This document shows positions 56,448-64,000 of a stretch of DNA of 64,000 bases, piece by piece. A program made the position numbers and the translations under genes. How positions within the stretch are numbered: position 1 is the first letter of the stretch; the number at the start of each line of letters is the position of its first letter. Origin of the DNA: Cylindrobasidium torrendii FP15055 ss-10 (Eukaryota; Basidiomycota; Agaricomycetes; Agaricales; Physalacriaceae). The stretch spans positions 20,928 to 84,927 of the forward strand of contig KN880531.1 of NCBI GenBank assembly GCA_000934385.1, read 5' to 3'. The notes under the pieces are model-generated. The model ran no database searches. It worked only from the letters and a program-made list of their open reading frames with translations, and had not been told where the DNA came from.

Positions 56448-58066
56448 TCATACCCCACCACGACCGATGGAAGTGACCTTGAAGCCGATCTTCCTGAGCG
56501 CATCTGCATCCACCAACAACCGCCCATCGAAGACAAACGCAGGCTTCTTCATCGAATCGTACACTGTCTGCCAGTCTATCTCCTTGAACTCTTTCCACTC
56601 GGTCGCAATGACCACGGCCTCGGCGTTCAGGCATGCATCCATCGCACTCGCGGAGAGAGTGACTTGCTTTTGGACTGTAGCAATCGTCAGCATGCAGTCG
56701 CAAAGATGATGAGTATTCTTACTGGTCTCGAGCGGCTTGTTAGGAATGGCCTCCTGCAAGTCCTGCCAAATTTGCTCATGCGGCACCTTCGGGTCGTACA
56801 CGTTGACATATGCCGTCTCGTTCAAGAAGTTCTTGATGAGAGTAATAGCAGCACTCTCGCGGGTGTCGCCTGTGTCTGCCTTGAAGGCGAATCCGAGGAC
56901 AGCGATGCGCTTTCCGGTGATAGTGTTGAAAAGCGTGTCCACGACACGTTTCGAGAATCGGTTCTTCTGGTACTCGTTCATCTCTACAACTTGCCTCCAG
57001 TATGCTGCAACTTCAGGAAGGTGCAAGCTTTCGCTGAGGTAGACAAGGTTGAGGATATCCTTCTGGAAACACGAGCCGCCAAAGCCGACAGACGCCTTCA
57101 AGAACTTGGGGCCAACACGAGAGTCATAGCCCACGGCGTGGGCAACCTCATCAATGTTGGCGCCAGTGGCCTCACAGATAGCCGACAATGCGTTGATAGA
57201 AGAGATACGCTGTGCGAGCATTGCATTGGCCGCGAGCTTGGTGAGTTCGGATGACCATAGGCCGACGTTGAGGATGCGCTCCTTCGCGACCCAGTTTGCG
57301 TAAACGGCGGTGAGAGACGCGCAGGCGGAGATACCCTCGGGCGTTTGAAGGGAACCGATCAGGACACGATCGGGGTTGAAGAGGTCGTCGATAGCAGTTC
57401 CCTCGGCCAAGAACTCGGGATTCGAAAGGATATCGAAACGGCAGTTTGGCTTAGAGTTGGCCTCGAGGATGGTGCGCATTGACTCGGCAGTGCGGCAGGG
57501 GACGGTAGATTTCTCGACGACAATCTTGGACGACGTCGCGACGGCTGCGATTTGGCGCGTGGCGAGCTCGATGTAGCTGCGCATTTCGTGAGAAAAGGCA
57601 AGAGCGCGAGGCACAGCAACACGCACTTTAAGTCGGCGGCATATCCAGCGCCCACACCGTTCTTCTTGGTGGGAGTGTTCACACTCACAAAGATGAGGTC
57701 GGCTTCTTGGATGCCCTTGTTCACGTCGGTCGAAAAGAAGAGGTTGCGACCGCGACACGCTTTGACGACATCGTCGAGTCCTGGCTCATAAATGGGCAGA
57801 CTGAAGTCCTCGCTGTTCCAGGCGTCGATGCGGCTCTGGTTCAGATCTACAATGGTCACTTGGATATGGGGACACTTGAGCGCGATGACCGCGCAGGTGG
57901 GTCCGCCTTTTGTAGTGTGTGAGCCAAATTGGCGGGAAAGACGCGTTATCGAGCAGCTCACCAACATATCCAGCACCGACTGGAAATGATCATTATTAGC
58001 GAGATCGAGGGCAACAGCGAGCCACATACTGCAGCAGATTTTCTTAACTTCGACGGGAGAGGCCAT
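56448..58066 (-). CDS. UGD1: UDP-glucose 6-dehydrogenase
   Basis: Exons 58066-58030, 57979-57962 (18 nt), 57906-57627, 57576-56723, 56674-56448; 471 aa. Oxidises UDP-glucose to UDP-glucuronate with two NAD. N-terminal Rossmann motif [24 protein letters not shown], the [10 protein letters not shown] active site with Cys281, and C-terminal [16 protein letters not shown]. All catalytic residues are present. UDP-glucuronate feeds xylose- and glucuronate-containing glycans of basidiomycete walls and capsules. The intron before the last exon is 48 nt and in frame. Cytosolic; no signal peptide. Confidence 0.96.
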
Positions 58067-58203
58067 GGTGGTGGGTTGTGAAGTTTGGATTCGGTGGCAG
58101 ACTCCTGACACATATTTATTGGTGATCTACGGGCCCATCGAAACAATCCAGAACCAGTCTGCCTGTTCAATCGTTCAACATTCGACCATTCCCTCGCGGG
58201 CCG

Positions 58204-58507
58204 TCATGTCCGCCGTCCTCGGCGTCGGATAGCCATTTCCAGGTTTCTCACGGACGCGTTGATCGCGGCCAATTCGTCCCGGCGCGTCTCTGTATCGCGA
58301 GCCAATTTATTATTGAGTCCGTGCATCTGCCGGTTCATTTCTCGTTGCTCGGCGATGCTCAGAGCCTGTTGGCGTGCGATGTCCTATCCGCCAATGTCAA
58401 AAACGGTGGCGGGCTCGTAATTAAGAATCCATCCAACGCACCCGCAATTCAGCCAGGATGGTCTGGTACGCGGCATCCGGTGAATGAGATGGCCCTGTGC
58501 GCTGCAT
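58204..58507 (-). CDS. Small coiled-coil protein, 81 aa
   Basis: Exons 58507-58442 and 58383-58204. Starts MQRTGPSHSPDAAYQ, continues with an uninterrupted Gln/Glu/Arg-rich heptad helix (EQREMNRQMHGLNNKLARD) and ends with Arg-rich RRRGRRT. The 58-nt intron has a GTGCGT donor and a GGATAG acceptor, and both exons join in phase. No family recognised. A coiled-coil dimer with a basic tail is plausible. An additional upstream exon (58600-58650) cannot be joined in phase, so the ATG at 58507 was used. It shares a 312-bp divergent spacer with the DJ-1 gene. Confidence 0.6.
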
Positions 58508-58819
58508 GGCCGACGAGTAGCCTATTTCCGACGGGGAAAGGCTGCAATATAGGATGATGGCCTGGTGGCAAGCCAAGATGCTTGATATGATACATGTTAC
58601 ACGGTGTAGACAGCGTGTGGGATATGGTGTCTGCCCGCCCATTCCTCTCGTCGTCTCCATCGCTGCCGACGTCGCGTCGCGTCGCGTCCTGCACTCTTCG
58701 CGGCCGGAAAATGCGCCTCGTCGCGTACTTTCTCACAACGCGTGACGCGATCTACTTGATCTCTGACGTCATCCGCACCCACCTTATCCTCCTCCTCCCA
58801 TCGCCATTTTACATCCACA
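58508..58819. promoter_or_regulatory. Divergent promoter region with a GTCGC tandem repeat
   Basis: Between the small coiled-coil gene (-) and the DJ-1-like gene (+). It contains (GTCGC)x3 plus GTC at 58671-58688, partly overlapping ACGTCG. No TATA box seen. Confidence 0.5.
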
Positions 58820-59716
58820 ATGCCGTCCGCCCTCGTTCTCATTGCAGATGGGACTGAAGAAATGGAGTTGTATGCCCGTCCCCTTATCTACATCCCGACT
58901 TATCCCCTTGCATTTATTACCTGTCAACTCAAAGCTAATTATTCTGTGCGCCTGCAGTACGATAACGTATGACACCTTCGTGAGGGCAGGGATAACGACT
59001 CACTCCGCCTACGTCCCCGCTGCCGGCGCACCTAGCCCTGGTACCTCACCGGTGGCAAAGGGGTCGCGCGGCATTCGTTTTCTTCCCGATATAGTCTTCG
59101 ATATCTCCCAATCAGGACCTGTGCGTCGCACCTTCCTTCTTAAGCTATTCGTTTTTTCTCTAAATCCTCATTTGCTCTCAAGGACAATTACGATGTGCTC
59201 GTCATCCCTGGTGGCGCGCCCGGTGCCGCAACGATTTCTCAAAACACGGACGTGCAGACCCTTGTTCGCCAATATCTCGACGCGAAAAAATACGTCGGCA
59301 TGATTTGCGCAGGGAGCTTGACTGCCCTGACCTCTGGTCTGCCCAAGCAACCTCTGACTTCACACCCTAGCGTGAAAGATCAGTTAACCGCTCGTATGTC
59401 TTCCCAGCCCATTCTTCGACAATGAGACTAAGATTTGCAGAATTTGAATACGCTGAGGAGCCCGTTGTCATTTCTGGGAATCTCGTCACAACGTGAGTGT
59501 CCCGAACGCTTCACACTTCGTCGCTGACTCTTCCAATTCGTTTGGATAGTCGTGGTCCAGGTACTTATGTCTCGTGGTATCCCAAAATCTTCTGGCTGAT
59601 TCACGTTAGGGACATCGTTCCCGTTCGCACTGACACTCGTAGAAATTCTCTGTGGTGTCGACAAACGCAAGGAAGTGCAGGATCCGATGATTTTCCCTAT
59701 CGGTACGCCTTGGTAA
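58820..59716 (+). CDS. DJ-1/PfpI family protein
   Basis: Exons 58820-58869, 58958-59120, 59183-59393, 59441-59492, 59549-59559 (11 nt), 59610-59716; 197 aa. Starts ALVLIADGTEEME with the conserved Glu of the active site. The nucleophile elbow GMICAGSLTAL carries Cys113, equivalent to DJ-1 Cys106. RGPGTSFPFALTLVEILCG is the typical family C-terminal block. Members act as glyoxalase III-type deglycases, stress sensors or chaperones; which one is not decidable. The 11-nt exon was placed by family sequence and phase. Cytosolic by absence of signals. Confidence 0.9.
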
Positions 59717-60145
59717 AAATGAGGCTTGCGAGGGGATCCGAGAAACGCGACGTAATAGGCCCTGTAGTATCTAGTGGTCACAAAGTTATTGGAAGTCCTG
59801 AGCACTTTCAAAATCTGACCTCGTCCTGCTGTACAGCAACTGTAAAGTGTATTGGAGATGTTTGAATTTGAGCATTGTTATCATACGATTTCAAACTCAG
59901 AAGCTTCCCCGAAGAGACCGTTGAATAGCTCTGAATTGAATAGCATCGCATCGTTGCATTCCAGAAGTTCTTCTGGCTCGGTGTTATATAAGCACCCACT
60001 AGAGTCATACAGTGACGTTGGCACCTGATTTCTCTTCCTAACGACGGTGTCCTCGACGTCTAGTGAGGGTAATCTGGCCAGTCCTTCAACATCAGGCAGC
60101 TAGAACGTTACTCAAGGAGTTCATTGGACTTGCTCTGCTAGACAC
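59717..60145. other. Intergenic, kinase promoter side
   Basis: About 430 bp, AT-rich at first, with the kinase TATA box at 59985-59992. No gene seen. Confidence 0.5.
59985..59992 (+). promoter_or_regulatory. TATA box of the kinase gene
   Basis: TATATAAG, about 155 bp upstream of the ATG at 60146, so a long leader would be needed. Confidence 0.5.
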
Positions 60146-61883
60146 ATGTCCACTGAGGTCTCATTGCCTGAGATAGACTCGCGTCACGACATCGAAGCCA
60201 TCGATATTTCTCCTCAAGTCGACACGGCGTCTACGTCCATCGACAATGATATCCTTGCTGTTGATGACATTACCGATCCCGGCACTCTTTCTGACTGTGA
60301 TACTCGTAGGTAATGCAAAGACTGTACAGCCCACTCTTTTCTTACACCTCCCGTAGCTTTTTTGCTCGACAGTATTGCGAAAGAAAAAATTGTTGTGTTC
60401 TCGCGTTGGACTGATAGCGCCTCTGGCCGCCCTGTACATATCACCTTCGTAGGATATTCTCGCGGAGACAGCAACTGCCCCGCGTATCGAGTACTTTCTG
60501 GACACCATGACACTGATCTTGGAGTCGACCAAAGCACACCGCTTCAGGTATTGAACCATTTGCAGGCCGTAAAGCTTTCACTACCCTGGATATGCATTCA
60601 ACATAACACTCACTTGTGATAGATGCTTGACTTCCACGGGGATCGGTTACATCCACAAATTCGACGTTGGGTCATACACCAGCTTAGTACCATCGTCAGC
60701 AGAGATGACATCCTGCCTACAACACTAGAGTGCCGACCTCTAGATAGGTTCGGTCAGTTTCCAGCTGGAGGAGGTGGGTTCTCGGTGAGTGTCCACTCGC
60801 ATCAGTTGGTTTTCTGTAGCTGAAGTGGTAACCTGATTCAGGACGTATGGAGAGCCCTGTGGAATCAAAAACGAGTGGCCGTCAAAGTATTGCGGTGTTT
60901 TGGCACGTCAGCAACGGAACGCGACAGAGTCTGGAAGGTTTGTTCCCTTTCCCCGCAGGTCGCTATGCACGATGTTGACGCCCCTTTGTAGAGTTGTAAA
61001 AAGGAGGCTATTGTGTGGAGACAACTGCACCATGATAATATCCTGCCACTCCTTGGAGTGAACAGCACATTCTCCCCCGGGACGTTTTGCCTTGTGTCTC
61101 CTTGGCTAGGCAATGGAAATATTATGCGATTTATCGAGACATATCCAGCCTATCCTCGAATTAATGCGGTATGTCTTCAGTGCTGTGTTCCCCATGAAGC
61201 CGACATGTCGCCCTAAACATCACAGATCCACGACATTCTTGCAGGCTTGAAGTACCTCCACGGCTTAGTCCCTGCTGTCGTCCATGCGGATATACGAGGG
61301 GTCCGTTCCATCCACCCCCGTCGTTGCCAGCGATTGAGAAAAAACTATGACAGTCAAATATCCTCGTCAAGGACAATGGCCATTGTTGTTTAAGCGACTT
61401 TGGCCTCACTATCCTATCGGAAACCGTGGCGACGCTGCACTCGACCGTTCGTGGCAGCTTGCGCTGGCTCCCACCAGAAGCAGTACTAGACACCCCGGGC
61501 CCGCAAGATTCTTACAGACCTCCCCGAGATATATACTCCTTCGCTTGCACCGTGGTCGAAGTGTGTGCATCTGCATCTGTGCTAATCCAGAACCTCACCA
61601 ATCACGCACACAGATATATTCAGGAAAGAGGCCTTTCGACCTCAAAACAGATGCTCAGGTCGTTATGGCCATTCACAACGACGAGCGACCAGCGAGACCC
61701 AGTGTTGAGACAGGGATGTCCGACGCGTTGTGGTCTCTCATCGATAGCTGCTTCGACCCAGATCCGAGTGCGCGTCCGAGTGCGTCGCGTCTCCTGGAGG
61801 ATTGTACCGCGGTTTGCCCTCCCGTAGTACCAAGAAATCCTCCCGTAGTACCAGGAAATCCGCGCGTGCATCGGCGTCGATGA
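60146..61883 (+). CDS. Non-RD tyrosine-kinase-like protein kinase
   Basis: Eight exons: 60146-60305, 60357-60547, 60623-60784, 60842-60937, 60992-61168, 61226-61300, 61354-61560, 61614-61883; 445 aa. The N-terminal 150 residues are acidic, Asp/Thr-rich and unrelated to known domains. The kinase domain has a Gly-rich loop AGGGGFSDVW, VAVK with Lys186, a catalytic loop VVHADIRGSNILV (HAD instead of HRD, Asp284 retained), DFG with Asp302 and PPE for APE. The Arg of HRD is missing, so it is a non-RD kinase. Such TKL-type kinases are expanded in mushrooms. The C-terminus carries a short PVVPRNP/PVVPGNP duplication. Catalytic residues suggest it is active; its pathway is unknown. Confidence 0.85.
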
Positions 61884-62408
61884 ACTTCGCATCGTATTCA
61901 GAGTATCCGCGGACTGGCATATGCACCAGTATTGCGTAGTGCACGACGAGAAAGGCAGAGCCGCTATGCGCGCGATGTTGTACATCTATACCTCCATTCA
62001 GTGACCTTGTCAATCGGGACAGAACGCCTGTCATCAGTTCATCTTTTCCACCGTCCGTTCTGGGCAGTACATATATACTTGTTTATCAGACTCTTGGCCC
62101 TATTAACACAGAATAACTTATCTCACAAGCAACTCTGAGCAATATCATCCGCCCCTTGCTGAGAGCAATCCGGATCCAGGGGACTTGTGAACTCCACGTT
62201 CCGAAGCACCATTTCCATGGGCGCGCGACTCTGAAGACTGAGCTGGGTGAACATCTGATTTTTTGCGGTATTTTCAACGGAATGCCGTCGTGTAAGTATG
62301 CAATTATGATGTGATAGTACTCCTAGAACCCTGAAATGCAACGAGCTTGTGCAGAATCTTGCGTAGTGTAACGACCTGTTCTTCTTCCACGGAGCCAGCT
62401 AGTCTGCT
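61884..62408. other. Convergent intergenic region, kinase / mitochondrial protein
   Basis: 525 bp between convergent 3' ends. Two overlapping minus-strand frames near 62150-62290 are open but cannot be linked to a gene. Confidence 0.45.
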
Positions 62409-63590
62409 TTATAGATGCTTCTTCTTCTCTTCCAGTGCATCTTCTAAATGTCGTGCGCCCTCCTTCTTTCGAGACGCACTCGACTCGATGCGCCAACTAT
62501 ACGGCAGGCGCTCCTTTGGGGTCACCTCAGTGCCGTGCGATGGAGGTGCATCTGTTTCTGTTTGTGTGGGATGTGCTGCAGCCCATGGATCAGGCGGAGT
62601 GGCATCCTCTGGTGAAGCCGGGTCTCCTACGCGCCGCTGCGGCTCGCCTAGAACAAGACGCTTGAAGAGAATGTCTAGTGGGGTATGTCAGAACTGTGTT
62701 CTTGGCCCCTTGGTGAATAATAGTATGGTGGGAATTCAGGCTCAGGATCAAGCGGGGCATGGAAGTCTACGAAGGGAAGCCAAAGGAAGGAAAAGAACGC
62801 ACATCCAGTCACGACAATAATCGGTACAAGCGCGAAAAGTCTTGTCGCCTGCGCGCGTGTGATTGGCGCAGTCTTCAGTGCACCATCCTTGTAGAACGTC
62901 TGGCTTGCATCCTCGCGCGATCCATTGCTCCCTCCTCTTGCACCTCTTGCAGTATCTGCCGACGCAGAGCTAGCCAAAGTAGTACTTCCTTGAGTGCTGG
63001 TCGTACTGGCGATCCCACTTCCCAGAGTATGTCCATGAGCACTTGCGCTCGTGTTGGCGAACGACCCCTTGCTATTGGATTGCACGCCCGAGTGTAATGA
63101 GCTGTGGACGGCCGTGAGCACGTCGCGAGAGAACGGTGCGCCCTTCTTCTTCTGGCCTCCCCGGACACCCATGTTTGCATGCATTCCTTCGCTTGTTCCC
63201 ACCGTCGGAGTCGCTGCAAGATTTCAATATTGAGTTGAAGATCATGCTTGTGTTTGGGGAGGTGCAGAAACCATTACAAGAGCCATGAATAGGACGACAC
63301 GGGAACATAGACTCACCATCGACATTTGGACTCTCGCTCGTGGCTGGCGCATTCCCATAGAAGGGTCTTGGGCGGGCATACCGTGCCTTCTGGATTTGTG
63401 GGTTCACATAACCTGGACTGCCTGGTTTTAGCGCTCCTCCCTTGCTGCTTGTTGCTGAAGCTGCTGCGTTCCCATTCGTACTTGAGGCCGAGACTGTGCT
63501 TCCATTTGCAGTTACACTCGCTTTTGAAGACGCAAAGCGCGCGGTACACTGCGGTCGCACAAAACGTCGCGCTATCCCGGGGACAGACAT
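62409..63590 (-). CDS. Predicted mitochondrial single-span membrane protein, unknown function
   Basis: Exons 63590-63317, 63213-62803, 62674-62409; 316 aa. Arg/Ser-rich presequence (MSVPGIARRFVRPQCTARF) predicts mitochondrial import. Then come Ser/Ala/Thr-rich low-complexity stretches and a hydrophobic segment (LFALVPIIVVTG) joined by a 128-nt intron to YILFKRLVLGEPQRR, together a membrane anchor and basic flank. The C-terminal exon is charged (SRKKEGARHLEDALEEKKKH). The long intron also reads through in frame for 42 codons before a stop, so an unspliced form would have a different C-terminus. The splice is preferred because the downstream exon is clearly coding and its acceptor follows CTGAC. 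Confidence 0.72.
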
Positions 63591-64000
63591 GATGAGGTTC
63601 GAAACTGAGATGGAGAACAGGTGCCGTGGGCGATCGAGTTCGGATCACGACTCCCACTTTCCAAGTCAATTCCAAGTTCCCACGAATCGCAATCCACTGT
63701 GAGTGGCACACAGGAGTATGAATGCATATTTCGAACAAAATACCGGATTGAGGTTTCCAGGGAGGTTTGGAAAGCACATTTGAGGCGTAAGGTTTGAGGT
63801 TTCGGGTTTTGGTGGCCGAGGTTTTTGAGCTTTGAGTTGAGGTTTGAGGTTTACAATAAAAGCTTTGATCTGTACATTAGAAAAGCTGCCCAAATCAAGC
63901 AAAAATAAATTAATTGATAGAAAAATATTATGGCCGCATAGCCCGGCAACCCGAATAGGGCAAGGGCCCATTGTTTGTAAGCACTCGTAATCGATTGCTC
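63591..64000. other. Window end: upstream flank with GGTTTGA-type repeats
   Basis: 5' flank of the mitochondrial-protein gene. Degenerate GGTTTGAGGTTT motifs recur (63790-63802 and 63840-63852, with partial copies between). They are not the fungal TTAGGG telomere unit. No gene start seen before the window ends. Confidence 0.45.

Noticed and set aside
56427..57254. 275-codon plus-strand frame over UDP-glucose dehydrogenase
   Set aside because: Antisense shadow; the minus strand encodes the full UGDH active site.
62690..63202. Minus-strand 175-codon frame read as a complete protein
   Set aside because: It is the second exon of the mitochondrial-protein gene plus its intron; the true C-terminus lies after the splice.
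63740..63860. Telomere-like GGTTTGA repeats
   Set aside because: The unit is degenerate and is not TTAGGG; it lies upstream of a gene, so this is local low-complexity DNA.
1..64000. CRISPR array, bacterial operon or prophage
   Set aside because: No regular spaced repeats, no Shine-Dalgarno context and many spliceosomal introns; the window is eukaryotic.

Overview
The window looks like nuclear DNA of an Agaricomycete (mushroom-forming basidiomycete). Almost every gene is cut by short introns, mostly 45-60 nt with GT-AG ends and a CTGAC/CTAAC-like branch point 10-20 nt before the acceptor. Gene density is high and the families are typical of that group: tandem glutathione transferases, MYND proteins, F-box/LRR proteins, CYSTM proteins, a P450, a FAD-linked oxidase, a ricin-B lectin and a tyrosine-kinase-like kinase. 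Exon models were built by hand from splice signals, reading frame and family similarity. In every model the exon lengths sum to a multiple of three.

Layout. 0-1.4 kb: a 5'-truncated LINE remnant flanked by a 14-bp target-site duplication. 1.4-9.5 kb (all +): class III aminotransferase, coiled-coil protein, two tandem glutathione transferases and a MYND protein. 9.9-16 kb: a bHLH factor (-) and an SDE3/MOV10-like RNA helicase with N-terminal zinc fingers (+), sharing an 840-bp divergent promoter. 16.9-18.6 kb: catalase. 18.6-21.6 kb: gene-poor, one candidate small ORF. 21.6-32.8 kb: cytochrome P450, a small membrane protein, two divergent F-box-type genes (one with a CPCC-like N-terminus), a membrane-anchored SDR and a secreted FAD-linked oxidase. 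33-42.8 kb: two CYSTM paralogues on opposite strands, an unknown protein with a C-terminal membrane segment, TMA22/DENR, an F-box/LRR-like protein and an unknown protein. 42.9-49 kb: NmrA-like protein, tRNA-Glu(CTC), a secreted alpha/beta hydrolase and a ricin-B-type lectin. 49-51.6 kb: gene-poor. 51.7-54.1 kb: an SDR gene and its decayed tandem copy. 54.6-63.6 kb: mitochondrial NADP-isocitrate dehydrogenase, UDP-glucose dehydrogenase, a small coiled-coil gene, a DJ-1/PfpI protein, a non-RD protein kinase and a predicted mitochondrial membrane protein.

How the genes fit together. There is no single operon-like system. Catalase, the glutathione transferases, DJ-1 and NADP-isocitrate dehydrogenase all belong to redox and detoxification metabolism. 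The P450, SDR and FAD oxidase form a loose oxidative neighbourhood but lack a core biosynthetic enzyme, so they are not a convincing metabolite cluster. The most interesting single items are the zinc-finger RNA helicase, the CPCC-like/F-box combination, the CYSTM pair with conserved micro-exon structure, and the SDR gene beside its fresh pseudogene.
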